IMG/VR virus record: IMGVR_UViG_3300027749_000066
Location: 33,487-97,486 of that record
Strand: one strand, 5' to 3'
Source of the DNA: a virus
DNA: 64,000 nt
The notes under the pieces are model-generated. The model searched no databases, had not been told where the DNA came from, and worked only from the letters and a program-made list of their open reading frames with translations. Numbering within the stretch: position 1 is the first letter of the stretch; each line of letters begins with the position of its first letter. A program made the position numbers and the translations under genes. Shown piece after piece: positions 45,937 to 53,799 of the stretch.

Positions 45937-46242
45937 TTAGGATTTCTTCAGCTTATTATTCTTTAAATATAGATGAACCTTATATAGAACTAGATAGCCT
46001 ATAAGGTCGTCTATAACATCTTCATCTTCGTCTTCTTGTTGGTTTAGTACCCTTGATAGTTTATCGTCTATGCGAACTTTGAGTGCATCTCCTGTATCAC
46101 CTTTGTGGAAGATACTTACTGGTTCAAGGGCGGAGTTGCCGTATTTCCTATTTTTTGTGATAAGTAGTTCTTTGATTTCATCACATTTTTTTGCTATAAG
46201 TGTGGGTACGTCCATGTGTTCTCCTGTGCTCTGAGAGGTCAT
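45937..46242 (-). CDS. Nucleotide-modification-associated / MazG-like helical protein
   Basis: 101 residues from ATG 46242 (AGAAGG site). KNRKYGNSALEPVSIF, VRIDDKLSRVLN and DVIDDLIGYLVLYKVHL match the helical pattern of DUF1599/Nmad1-type proteins in phages, related to all-alpha NTP pyrophosphatases. Might act on nucleotide pools or DNA modification. Confidence 0.65.
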   Translation of the reverse strand: MTSQSTGEHMDVPTLIAKKCDEIKELLITKNRKYGNSALEPVSIFHKGDTGDALKVRIDDKLSRVLNQQEDEDEDVIDDLIGYLVLYKVHLYLKNNKLKKS

Positions 46243-46387
46243 TATATTGCCTTCTAAGAGGTTTGAAATACGTTTTAAGGTATTCTTGCTGCTCTTCAAG
46301 TTTATCAAGGTTTATTGAGGTTTTTGGGGTTTGTTGGTTACTAGATACTAATCTGGCGACCGGACCGAGATTACATTATAACAACGA

Positions 46388-46681
46388 TTATCTAATTTTT
46401 TTCTTATCAAAATAGATTCGTTGCATCTCAAGTTGAGCATATGATTCATTAGATGAATAGTATACCTTGGCATATGCTTCTCTTGCTACATCATCAAAAG
46501 CATCGCATCGGGGATTCTGACAGATGTACAATGCTTTGTAATTCTCGGGTTGAGCTGTAACATGGATTGCATCAACAAGATCGCACTTCTTATTACAGTA
46601 GGTGCAGAACTTTTCGGGATATGGAAAGTTTGCTATCCTCTTACCTATAAGTTTTCCTCTGAAATATTCAGATAAGATCAT
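46388..46681 (-). CDS. Zinc-binding hypothetical protein
   Basis: 97 residues. FCTYCNKKCDLV and ICQNPRCDAF form a double Cys-pair zinc site; basic end YFDKKKIR. 4-nt overlap with the membrane protein gene upstream. Confidence 0.64.
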   Translation of the reverse strand: MILSEYFRGKLIGKRIANFPYPEKFCTYCNKKCDLVDAIHVTAQPENYKALYICQNPRCDAFDDVAREAYAKVYYSSNESYAQLEMQRIYFDKKKIR

Positions 46682-46977
46682 TTATCAATTATATCAGATG
46701 AAGACATTGTTGGATGTGACTTTTCATGTTCTACTTGCCAAATTTGAACATTATCAAGTCTTTCATCAAGGCGATCAACTTTTGAATCTATCCCACCAAC
46801 TTGATTGCTGAGATGATTAAGCAATGTTTGATTTTGTTCGTTAATTTCTTTACCTTCTAGATGTTGTGCTGTATTTTCTTTGCGAAACCTTTGAACAAAA
46901 ACTGCTCCAAGTGTTGTAATAAAAGCTACTGAAATTGGTACAATGACAATCTGTGCAACATCTAAGAATGAACTCAT
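46678..46977 (-). CDS. DUF2746-like membrane/coiled-coil protein, holin candidate
   Basis: 99 residues, AGGAG site. N-terminal membrane span (IVIVPISVAFITTLGAVFV), RKENTAQH motif, then a coiled coil (VGGIDSKVDRLDERLDNV). Matches the layout of actinophage membrane proteins annotated DUF2746, which often sit in lysis modules. First gene of the leftward half; endolysin is at 50.1 kb on the other strand. Confidence 0.68.
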   Translation of the reverse strand: MSSFLDVAQIVIVPISVAFITTLGAVFVQRFRKENTAQHLEGKEINEQNQTLLNHLSNQVGGIDSKVDRLDERLDNVQIWQVEHEKSHPTMSSSDIIDK

Positions 46978-47190
46978 TGTAAATAATTACTCCTAATATT
47001 TATGCATTCATTAGGAATGCTATTCAATAAGTTTAGCAAATTTCATTTTATGAAGCCACCTATGGAGCCTCTTGTATAATGCAAGTTCAAGAAAAGTTGC
47101 GTGATATGCGCGAGTTCCTGAAATCTTGTGGTATAGTCAATATTGACAACAGAAAAACCTGCTGTGATCACAATAAAGGGTACATTGATT

Positions 47191-47224
47191 AGGATTTCAT
47201 TAGCTTAATGCTAGAAATCCTCTT
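47191..47224 (+). terminator. Hairpin, terminator-like
   Basis: AGGATTTC...TAGC-loop-GCTA...GAAATCCT followed by CTTT. Could end a short transcript from the promoter-like element near 47130. Confidence 0.55.
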
Positions 47225-47258
47225 TGGCAACCCTTGATACAAAAGTGTTTTTTATTTT

Positions 47259-47312
47259 CCTTTAAAGCCTTTAAAGCCTTTAAAGCCTTTAAAGCCTTTA
47301 AAGCCTTTAAAA
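47259..47312. repeat. Six tandem 9-nt repeats (CCTTTAAAG)
   Basis: Five exact copies and a final CCTTTAAAA. Each core CTTTAAAG is a perfect palindrome, so the array presents evenly spaced dyads. Followed by AT-rich DNA. Confidence 0.9.
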
Positions 47313-47464
47313 CTTTTTATTAAAAAATACACTGAATAAAGTAATTACTAATAATCTATTATTAAATTCTTTATCTTTCAGCTTTTAAAAACATTGGTAA
47401 CAAGGCTTGTAGCCTTAAAGCGCACATGGGGTGCGTCTTTTTGTTGTTTCAAAGTTCTTGGTGG

Positions 47465-47489
47465 AACCGGTTGCGATCCGTGATATGAT
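47465..47489 (+). promoter_or_regulatory. Promoter with AACCGGTT element
   Basis: AACCGGTT (47465-47472) and extended -10 TGATATGAT (47481-47489) for the operon starting at 47540. Same palindrome as in the promoter at 19636. Confidence 0.6.
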
Positions 47490-47539
47490 GCTTGGATTCC
47501 CCTTGGAAGGCTTGGGGCGAACAGGCATAGGAGCCACCG

Positions 47540-47929
47540 TTGAACGATTACTTTAAATTTCTCATGTTTGAACTTCCTTCTATCACTGAAGAATTTGATA
47601 CTGATTCAGAACGTGTACATGAGATCTGCGTACTTCTTGCTGTAGATGGGAAAGATATTCCAGAGACTTTCTATCGTCTCTATGTCACCCCCATTGGTGT
47701 TGATCAAACTTTGATGAATAATGCGATGTCGTATTTTACGGGCGCAGGATTTCTTAATATCAAGTGTGATTGTGAAATTGATTCACAAAATTACTGTGAA
47801 CTTGCTTTGACTGATGATAATATCTTTTATGATATGGGCCAGCAGGATCGTGAGAACATGAGTGAGAATTATGTTAGAATCTATAAGGAGATCAAGACCC
47901 TTCATATGGAGTTGAGTGAATGCTGGTAA
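47540..47929 (+). CDS. Hypothetical acidic protein upstream of deformylase
   Basis: 129 residues, TTG start with AGGAG site. LPSITEEFDTDSERVHEICV and a Cys-containing middle (IKCDCEIDSQNYCELAL). 10-nt overlap with the deformylase gene. No family recognised. Confidence 0.62.
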   Translation: MNDYFKFLMFELPSITEEFDTDSERVHEICVLLAVDGKDIPETFYRLYVTPIGVDQTLMNNAMSYFTGAGFLNIKCDCEIDSQNYCELALTDDNIFYDMGQQDRENMSENYVRIYKEIKTLHMELSECW

Positions 47930-48441
47930 AATATCCAAATCCACTTCTCAATGAGAGATCTGTCGCAGCGTTTGGTAATCTTACTAATGATGAGATTTCA
48001 AAGATCATCAGTTTGATGAGATCTGAATGCTGGAAGGTTGGTGGATTTGCTATTTCAGCAATTCAAGTTGGAGATCCTTACACAATTCTTGGATATTTTT
48101 CTTTTAAAAAGAAAGAGTATCAATGGATTATTGATCCAGAAATTATTGATACTAGTGGTAGTAGTTCTCTGAATGAAGGATGTCTTTCAATTCCCGGATA
48201 CTTTTGGAATATTATAAGACCATCAAAAGTTACAATTTCATATAAAGATATTAACGGAATAGATAGAGTGAGAACTTTTACAGGTGTAATTGCTCGAGCT
48301 ATTCTTCATGAAATGGATCATTTTGATGGAATTCTTATTCCAGATTTTATGTCCGATGATGAAGCAAAAACTTTTAATAGTCATTATACACAAAATAGCC
48401 ACATTGAAGAATATGTAGCTCCAAGTCTTAACGCTATTTGA
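47920..48441 (+). CDS. def: Peptide deformylase
   Basis: 173 residues. Motif 1 GFAISAIQVG (42-51), motif 2 EGCLSIPG (C88), motif 3 HEMDH (H130, E131, H134): the complete metal site that removes N-terminal formyl groups from nascent proteins. Motif 1 is relaxed from GxGxAAxQ. Phage deformylases are thought to sustain high translation or photosystem-like protein turnover; here it begins the translation-related block with a tRNA directly after. Confidence 0.92.
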   Translation: MLVKYPNPLLNERSVAAFGNLTNDEISKIISLMRSECWKVGGFAISAIQVGDPYTILGYFSFKKKEYQWIIDPEIIDTSGSSSLNEGCLSIPGYFWNIIRPSKVTISYKDINGIDRVRTFTGVIARAILHEMDHFDGILIPDFMSDDEAKTFNSHYTQNSHIEEYVAPSLNAI

Positions 48442-48447
48442 TGGTTT

Positions 48448-48520
48448 GGACGTTTAACTCAGTTGGTAGAGTATCTCTTTTACAAAGAGAAGGTCAGGGG
48501 TTCAATTCCCTTAACGTCCA
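48448..48520 (+). tRNA. tRNA-Val (anticodon TAC)
   Basis: 73 nt. Acceptor GGACGTT / AACGTCC, anticodon stem TCTCT / AGAGA with loop TTTACAA, T-arm with GGTTCAATTCC. No CCA encoded. Confidence 0.9.
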
Positions 48521-48522
48521 CT

Positions 48523-48720
48523 ATGAATAATATAGAAAAAGAATATACATTTTTACTTACTGAGATGGAAGCAGCTTATCTTAATGCTGCAGTAGTAGAT
48601 TTTTTTCATAAGATGAAAAATGCTGCTGAGGAAAAAACAGTTGTACTATTTAGAGATGATAGATATCGTATTGCCAAAGATCTTTGGATGAAAATAGAAA
48701 AACAAATCCCTTTGCTGTAA
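48523..48720 (+). CDS. Hypothetical small protein
   Basis: 65 residues from ATG 48523; the longer frame upstream runs through the tRNA and is rejected. Helical, MNNIEKEYTFLLTEMEAAYL then basic. No family recognised. Confidence 0.6.
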   Translation: MNNIEKEYTFLLTEMEAAYLNAAVVDFFHKMKNAAEEKTVVLFRDDRYRIAKDLWMKIEKQIPLL

Positions 48721-48729
48721 TGATATAAT
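48721..48729 (+). promoter_or_regulatory. Extended -10 promoter, leaderless start at 48735
   Basis: TGATATAAT overlapping the previous stop; 5 nt from hexamer to ATG. Confidence 0.5.
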
Positions 48730-48734
48730 AGAGT

Positions 48735-49082
48735 ATGATATATCGTGAATACATTACGTCTGATGAGTGGAAGAAGCGTAGAGAAAACTACTTTGAGACT
48801 CATCTGCGACGATGTAGAGCTTGTGGCTCAGCGAAAAGGATTCATCTTCATCATAAAACTTACAGACGGCTAGGACAAGAGCGGGATGCAGATTTGGTTC
48901 CGCTTTGTCATTTGTGCCACTCAGCTTTACATCGTAGGCAGAGGCAGAGTGGCCAGAATCTCTGGATTGCCACTGAGGCATTCATTCGCAATAAAGAAAA
49001 AATGCGTAGTAAAAAAAAGAAAAAAAAGAAGCAAGTTGTGAAAAGAAAATCCCGACTTCACAAAAAAGAAACAAGATCATGA
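48735..49082 (+). CDS. HNH endonuclease
   Basis: 115 residues. CRACGSAKRIHLHHKTYRRL and LCHLCHSALHRRQ give the HNH beta-beta-alpha metal core with its zinc cysteines. Very basic C-terminal tail (KKKKKKKQVVKRKSR). May nick DNA in packaging or act as a homing nuclease. Leaderless. Confidence 0.85.
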   Translation: MIYREYITSDEWKKRRENYFETHLRRCRACGSAKRIHLHHKTYRRLGQERDADLVPLCHLCHSALHRRQRQSGQNLWIATEAFIRNKEKMRSKKKKKKKQVVKRKSRLHKKETRS

Positions 49083-49088
49083 TATAAT
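49080..49088 (+). promoter_or_regulatory. Extended -10 promoter for thyX
   Basis: TGATATAAT; ATG 49106 has a GAGGT site in a short leader. Confidence 0.5.
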
Positions 49089-49105
49089 CATGGCCAGAGG
49101 TAAAA

Positions 49106-49909
49106 ATGATCTATGCAAAAATAATAGCTGATAGTGTAAATGTGACTGGTGATAGACTTACTACAATGGAAGTTCAGTTTCACCGATTTATACTTCCTGA
49201 GTTTAATACTCACCGAGTTTTTTCTCGTAACTCTGCATCATCAAGAGCTATCCCAATTTCTAGGCAAATAGAAAAAATTTCAAAAAATCCTGCCTTCCCA
49301 GTTTTCTGGGGAGTCAATAAGCCCGGTATGCAAGCAGAAGAAGAGTTAGCATTCTGCGATTCAGTCAAAGCAAGCAAGACTTGGCTTAAGGCCTCCAAGA
49401 GTGCAGTGAAGCACGCAAAGAAACTTGAGAAGCTTGGAGTTCATAAGCAGACTACTAATAGACTTCTTGAGCCTTTTATGTGGCATAAGGTTATTGTCAG
49501 TTCAACTGAGTGGGATAGTTTTTTTGAGCAAAGATGCAGTCCACTTGCTCAACCTGAAATTCGTGAAGTCGCAGATTTAATGAAGACTGCCTATGAATCA
49601 AGTACTCCTGTTCTTTTGATTAAAGGAGAGTATCATTTGCCATATTTAACTTTCAAAGATTTAAATTTTAGTAGACAAGATAGAATCAAAATGTGTGTAG
49701 CTAGATGTGCAAGAGTATCTTATGATAATCATGATGGCTCTTTTAATCAACTCAAAGATCTACAATTATTTGACAGATTGGCAAACGCAGAACCTCCTCA
49801 CTGGAGCCCTATGGAGCATATTGCTACACCTTCTACAAAAAAATTAAATAATTCTGGAAATTTTATAGGATTTTCTCAAGTTAGGCATAACTTAGATCTG
49901 GTATTATAA
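49106..49909 (+). CDS. thyX: Flavin-dependent thymidylate synthase
   Basis: 267 residues. THRVFSRNSASSRAIP is the ThyX signature (RHRxxSxNxxSxR, first Arg replaced by Thr here), and the C-terminal GFSQVRHNLD/PMEH segments are also typical. Makes dTMP from dUMP using FADH2 and methylene-tetrahydrofolate, downstream of the phage dCMP deaminase. Confidence 0.93.
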   Translation: MIYAKIIADSVNVTGDRLTTMEVQFHRFILPEFNTHRVFSRNSASSRAIPISRQIEKISKNPAFPVFWGVNKPGMQAEEELAFCDSVKASKTWLKASKSAVKHAKKLEKLGVHKQTTNRLLEPFMWHKVIVSSTEWDSFFEQRCSPLAQPEIREVADLMKTAYESSTPVLLIKGEYHLPYLTFKDLNFSRQDRIKMCVARCARVSYDNHDGSFNQLKDLQLFDRLANAEPPHWSPMEHIATPSTKKLNNSGNFIGFSQVRHNLDLVL

Positions 49910-49913
49910 TACT

Positions 49914-50078
49914 ATGAGATTTAAGAGTATTTTATGTGAAAATAAAAATCATTATGAATGTCTAGAATATACTTGTGAATGTCCATGTCACCATCCAAAT
50001 TATTGCGATTGTTTTGCTTGTAGAGTAAAGACAATTGGATTTGGCCAAGTTCCGGGTGGATATAAATCAACGAACTAG
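49914..50078 (+). CDS. Cys/His-rich miniprotein
   Basis: 54 residues, ATG 49914, TAG 50076-50078, 3-4 nt after TATAAT (49905-49910). ECLEYTCECPCHHPNYCDCF is dense in potential metal ligands. Small zinc-binding protein of unknown role. Confidence 0.58.
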   Translation: MRFKSILCENKNHYECLEYTCECPCHHPNYCDCFACRVKTIGFGQVPGGYKSTN

Positions 50079-50103
50079 CTTAGTTGTAAAAACTTTTTAT
50101 CCA

Positions 50104-50112
50104 TGATAAAAT
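50104..50112 (+). promoter_or_regulatory. Extended -10 promoter of the endolysin
   Basis: TGATAAAAT, then a leader with AGGAG before ATG 50138. Confidence 0.5.
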
Positions 50113-50137
50113 TACTGTATATACTTAGGAGATAATT

Positions 50138-51208
50138 ATGGATCTAGATGCAATTCCATTCATTCAAGCTAGAAATTTTACTTGGGGCCGTAAGGTTCAA
50201 CCTTCCTTGATTGTAATTCACGACATGGAGGCTGGAGAGTACTCTACGACAGCAGAATCATGTGCAAATTACTTCTCTGGTGGAAATGCGCCACAGGCCT
50301 CTGCTCATTATTGTTGCGATAACGATAGTATTGTTTGCTCTGTAAAGCCAGATGATACCGCTTGGCATACTGGTGAAAATAGCACAAATAATTGTGGCAT
50401 TGGCATTGAGCAGGCTGGATATGCTAATCAGGGCATTGGCTTTGGAACTGGATGGGCCGATCAGTATTCACAGGATATGATTATTAATCAGGTTGCCCCT
50501 CTGTGCGCTGCTCTTTGTGAGCGCTATGGTATTCCGGTACACTTCCTCACTGCCGATGATCTTCGTGCGGGTGATCGTGTTGGCATTACTTCTCATCGCG
50601 AGATTACTTATGCTTTCGTTCAGGGCGGTCATACTGATCCCGGTCCTGATTATCCTTGGGATCAGCTTCTTTCTGAGATTGCAAAAAATCTTGGGGGCCA
50701 ACCTCCTGCTCCACAGCCCCCTGAGACGCCTACTCCTAGTTCTGATGTATTCGGTCCCGGATCAACTGGTAATCAAGTTAAGTCCATTCAGGCTCTTGTA
50801 GGAGTTACTCAGGATGGTATTTATGGTTCTCAGACTCAAGCAGCAGTGGCTGTTTGGCAGAGAAATATTAATGTACCTGCTGATGGTATTTGGGGTCCGA
50901 GAACTCAGGAAGCTACTAATCAGTTTTTTGTTTGGATTTCTTCTCAGAATCATCATCCGGCCTCTGGCGAAGGTGATGCATTTCTTGCCGCTGTTGCAAG
51001 CGCAACTTCGCAGGTACTACAGAGTGGGTCAAGTGGCGGTGCTGTAAAAATTCTTCAAGGATCTTTGAATATTAGGGGATATGCTCTTGTTCAGGATGGT
51101 GTCTTTGGTCCTGCTACATCTAACGCTGTCCGCAGATTTCAATCTGACAACGGACTTGTCGTTGATGGTGTTGTTGGTCCCCAGACATGGACATATCTTC
51201 TCTCTTAA
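50138..51208 (+). CDS. Endolysin: N-acetylmuramoyl-L-alanine amidase with two peptidoglycan-binding domains
   Basis: 356 residues. N-terminal amidase_2/PGRP domain with zinc ligands in VIHDMEAGEY (H28), SAHYCCDND (H57) and HTDPGPDYPW. A Pro-rich linker (about 190-202) follows, then two PG_binding_1 repeats: VKSIQALVGVTQDGIYG...DGIWGPRT and VKILQGSLN...DGVFGPAT...DGVVGPQTW. Cuts the stem-peptide link in host peptidoglycan. Confidence 0.93.
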   Translation: MDLDAIPFIQARNFTWGRKVQPSLIVIHDMEAGEYSTTAESCANYFSGGNAPQASAHYCCDNDSIVCSVKPDDTAWHTGENSTNNCGIGIEQAGYANQGIGFGTGWADQYSQDMIINQVAPLCAALCERYGIPVHFLTADDLRAGDRVGITSHREITYAFVQGGHTDPGPDYPWDQLLSEIAKNLGGQPPAPQPPETPTPSSDVFGPGSTGNQVKSIQALVGVTQDGIYGSQTQAAVAVWQRNINVPADGIWGPRTQEATNQFFVWISSQNHHPASGEGDAFLAAVASATSQVLQSGSSGGAVKILQGSLNIRGYALVQDGVFGPATSNAVRRFQSDNGLVVDGVVGPQTWTYLLS

Positions 51209-51214
51209 AATAAG

Positions 51215-51895
51215 ATGGCTAGAGTTAGCGTTCTCCTCACTGTCTATAATAAACCTCAATGGTTAAATCAGTGCATTGACTCTGTAATTGACCAGACATA
51301 TGATAATTGGGAACTTATAATTCTTGATGACAATTCTCCTGATCCAATGGTTCAGGAGATTTTGTCTTCTTACAAAGATGAGAGAATTAAAATATATACA
51401 TCTAATGTTTCTGAGCAGGATAGATACAAAACGGCTAGATACGCTACTTTAATAAATCTGGGTGTCTATGAGATAGCAACTGGCGACTATATAACCTATC
51501 TTACTGATGATGACTTCTATTATCCAGATCGACTTGAGTCGATGGTTAAAAGATTGGAAGACGAAAGTATCAACATAGTTTATGGAAGTCAAAGATCAAT
51601 TCAACCTGATGGAACTACTATTGAAGTAAGAGACACTCAGGGCATATTAGATATTGCGTATAATATAGTTGATCATAATTCAGTTATGCACAGAACACAA
51701 TTGTTCTACGATGTTGGTGGGTGGCCGGATAGTCCAGAATATTGGGCGGGAGCCGATGCGTACTTCTGGAATAGAATAACTGACGCCGGACACAAGTTCT
51801 ATCCAGTAGAAGGTGGACCTTATGAAGCTAAGAGATATCATGGTGACAGTGTTCAGTATCTAGTTCATAATGGGAGGTTCTTTCCAAGTGAATGA
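51215..51895 (+). CDS. Family 2 glycosyltransferase (GT-A)
   Basis: 226 residues. VSVLLTVYNKPQWLNQCIDS start, ILDDNSPD nucleotide site and TYLTDDDFYYPDRL (DxD metal motif), then a gate helix GADAYFWNRI. First gene of an eight-gene sugar block. Transfers a sugar to wall, virion or DNA acceptor; acceptor unknown. Confidence 0.87.
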   Translation: MARVSVLLTVYNKPQWLNQCIDSVIDQTYDNWELIILDDNSPDPMVQEILSSYKDERIKIYTSNVSEQDRYKTARYATLINLGVYEIATGDYITYLTDDDFYYPDRLESMVKRLEDESINIVYGSQRSIQPDGTTIEVRDTQGILDIAYNIVDHNSVMHRTQLFYDVGGWPDSPEYWAGADAYFWNRITDAGHKFYPVEGGPYEAKRYHGDSVQYLVHNGRFFPSE

Positions 51896-52562
51896 CAAAG
51901 TGTTGTTGGGTATTATTGATAATAAAAGACCAGATTGCTTAGATGCTACAATTCAATCTTTAGAGAATAATTTATTTTATGATTTTTTTAAAAAAGTAAT
52001 TATCAATGATTCTGGAGATAGTAAATATGCTAAGTATCTTGAAGAAAAATACTCAGATAGATATGAAATTTACTCTCATCCTGAAAATATGGGACTCTCT
52101 GGTTCAATAAGAACTTTATGGAGCATAGCAAATATTTATAATGTAGATTATGTTTGGCATCAAGAAGGCGATTTTATTTTTAATCAAAAAATTGATCTTA
52201 ATATACTCAAATATAAATTAAATAACAAAAAAACTCTTGCCCAAGTTGCTTTGAAAAGACAGGCTGTTAATGATCAAGAAATTTCTGTTGGTGGATTTAT
52301 GTATCAAGATCCAACTTCATATGAGCCATATATACATGATAATGTTAAGTGGTTAGAGCATAGAAAACTCTTTACTTTAAATCCATGTCTATACCCTAAA
52401 TGGGTAGTTGACTTAGGATGGCAAGTAGGCTGGGGAGAGAAAGAGTTTTCAGAACTTCTGTTTTCAGATCCATATGTCAAGTGTGCATATTTAGGACATA
52501 TGGAAGATCCTCCTTTGGTAGATCATATAGGACACTACAGAGGGGATGGCTGGCGTGTATGA
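51888..52562 (+). CDS. Glycosyltransferase-like protein
   Basis: 224 residues from GTG 51888 (GGAGG site). VLLGIIDNKRPDCLDATIQS and VIINDSGDSKYAKYL follow GT-A layout; YVWHQEGDFIFN replaces the DxD motif. Weaker match than its neighbours; coupled by overlaps. Confidence 0.72.
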   Translation: MNDKVLLGIIDNKRPDCLDATIQSLENNLFYDFFKKVIINDSGDSKYAKYLEEKYSDRYEIYSHPENMGLSGSIRTLWSIANIYNVDYVWHQEGDFIFNQKIDLNILKYKLNNKKTLAQVALKRQAVNDQEISVGGFMYQDPTSYEPYIHDNVKWLEHRKLFTLNPCLYPKWVVDLGWQVGWGEKEFSELLFSDPYVKCAYLGHMEDPPLVDHIGHYRGDGWRV

Positions 52563-53185
52563 ACGCATACAATGAAGATTTTTATAATCAAATACATGAT
52601 GGAGCCTTGTCATCTGCAAGAGCTATCGTACCCGAAGTAATAAGCATATTTAAACCAAAGTCTGTAGTTGACTTTGGCTGTGGAACGGGGGCTTGGCTAT
52701 CAGTATTTAAAGAGAATGGCATAGATGAAATAGCCGGAGTCGATGGATCTCCAGAGGGATATTCTCTTATACCCGAAGAAAATTTTATACTAAAAGATCT
52801 TTCTTCAGAGTTTTCTTTAGACAAAAAGTATGATTTAGCTGTATCACTTGAAGTTGCTGAGCATATTCCTCATAAATTTGCTGATCAATTTGTGACTAAT
52901 ATTTGCAATAGCTCAGACAATATACTCTGGTCAGCAGCCGTTCCGGGCCAAAAAGGCGTTGAACATATAAATGAACAGTGGCCAAGTTATTGGGTACCGA
53001 AGTTTCATCAAAAAGGCTATATATGTTCACCTATTTTTAGATTTAATTTTTGGAATAATGAAAATATTGAAAACTGGTATAGACAAAATATATTGATCTT
53101 TACAAAAAATCCAGTTCTATTTAAAAATATTAAAGTTGATCATCAAATCTTAGATGTTATACATTATAATAACTGGAGTGTCTAG
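52559..53185 (+). CDS. SAM-dependent methyltransferase
   Basis: 208 residues from ATG 52559 (4-nt overlap). Class I motif I SVVDFGCGTGAWLSVF, acidic loop GVDGSPEG, and SLEVAEHIPHKFAD typical of small-molecule or sugar methyltransferases. Lies within the glycosyltransferase block, so a sugar is the likely substrate. Confidence 0.85.
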   Translation: MNAYNEDFYNQIHDGALSSARAIVPEVISIFKPKSVVDFGCGTGAWLSVFKENGIDEIAGVDGSPEGYSLIPEENFILKDLSSEFSLDKKYDLAVSLEVAEHIPHKFADQFVTNICNSSDNILWSAAVPGQKGVEHINEQWPSYWVPKFHQKGYICSPIFRFNFWNNENIENWYRQNILIFTKNPVLFKNIKVDHQILDVIHYNNWSV

Positions 53186-53799
53186 TGAAAAATCTAGTTA
53201 TTATCGGAGCAGGTTCTCACGGTTCTGGTATAGAGACAATAGTCAGTGCTATAAACGATCAAATTCCGACTTGGAATTTACTTGGATATCTTGATGATGA
53301 TAAAAATAAGGCCGGAGTTATAGGGTCGGTTGATAAGCATATAGAAGGTGCTCATTATGTAGTTGGAGTAAATGAACCATATCTAAAAAGAAAAGTGTTT
53401 TCAAAAAAGAAGATATGGACGCCAGCGACACTTGTTCATCCATCAGCAATTATTGGGAAAAAAGTCTTTCTTAGTGATGGAGTAGTTATTTTTGCAGGAG
53501 TTATTGTAACTGGGAATGTTTGGATTGGACCAGAGTCCCATATTAATGTTGGATCAACAGTCAGTCAGGGAACAAGAATAGGGAAATTTTGTAGTATTGG
53601 TCCGGGAGTTAATATTGCAGGAGAGGTTAATATAGGAGATAGTGCTTTTATAGGAACTGGCGCTTCTATTATTAATTTAATAAATATTGCAAAAGATACA
53701 ACTATAGGTGCCGGAAGTGTTATAATACACAATATTGATAAATCTGGTACAACAGTTGCTGGTGTCCCAGCTAGGATGATAAGAGATTTAGATGAGTAA
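53185..53799 (+). CDS. NeuD/PglD-like sugar O- or N-acyltransferase
   Basis: 204 residues, GTG start. An N-terminal Rossmann half (LVIIGAGSHGSGIETIV, LLGYLDDD) and a left-handed beta-helix of hexapeptide repeats (TLVHPSAIIG onward, GVNIAGEVNIGDSAFIGTGA) ending AGVPARMI. Acylates a nucleotide-linked sugar in this family. Confidence 0.87.
   Translation: MKNLVIIGAGSHGSGIETIVSAINDQIPTWNLLGYLDDDKNKAGVIGSVDKHIEGAHYVVGVNEPYLKRKVFSKKKIWTPATLVHPSAIIGKKVFLSDGVVIFAGVIVTGNVWIGPESHINVGSTVSQGTRIGKFCSIGPGVNIAGEVNIGDSAFIGTGASIINLINIAKDTTIGAGSVIIHNIDKSGTTVAGVPARMIRDLDE

Larger units (their letters stand above)
46978..47539. other. 562-nt divergent spacer: iterons, AT-rich DNA, hairpins, promoter
   Basis: Separates leftward and rightward transcription. 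Left to right: TGTGGTATAGT promoter-like element (about 47130), palindromic TGTGATCACA (47164), hairpin 47191-47221, six CCTTTAAAG repeats (47259-47312), strongly AT-rich DNA (47313-47390), terminator-like GCGCAC...GTGCGT with T run (47420-47442), and promoter 47465-47489. No gene supported. Candidate replication origin. Confidence 0.6.

Noticed and set aside
48463-48522. N-terminal extension of the 48523 gene
   Set aside because: The extension translates tRNA-Val sequence and has no ribosome site.
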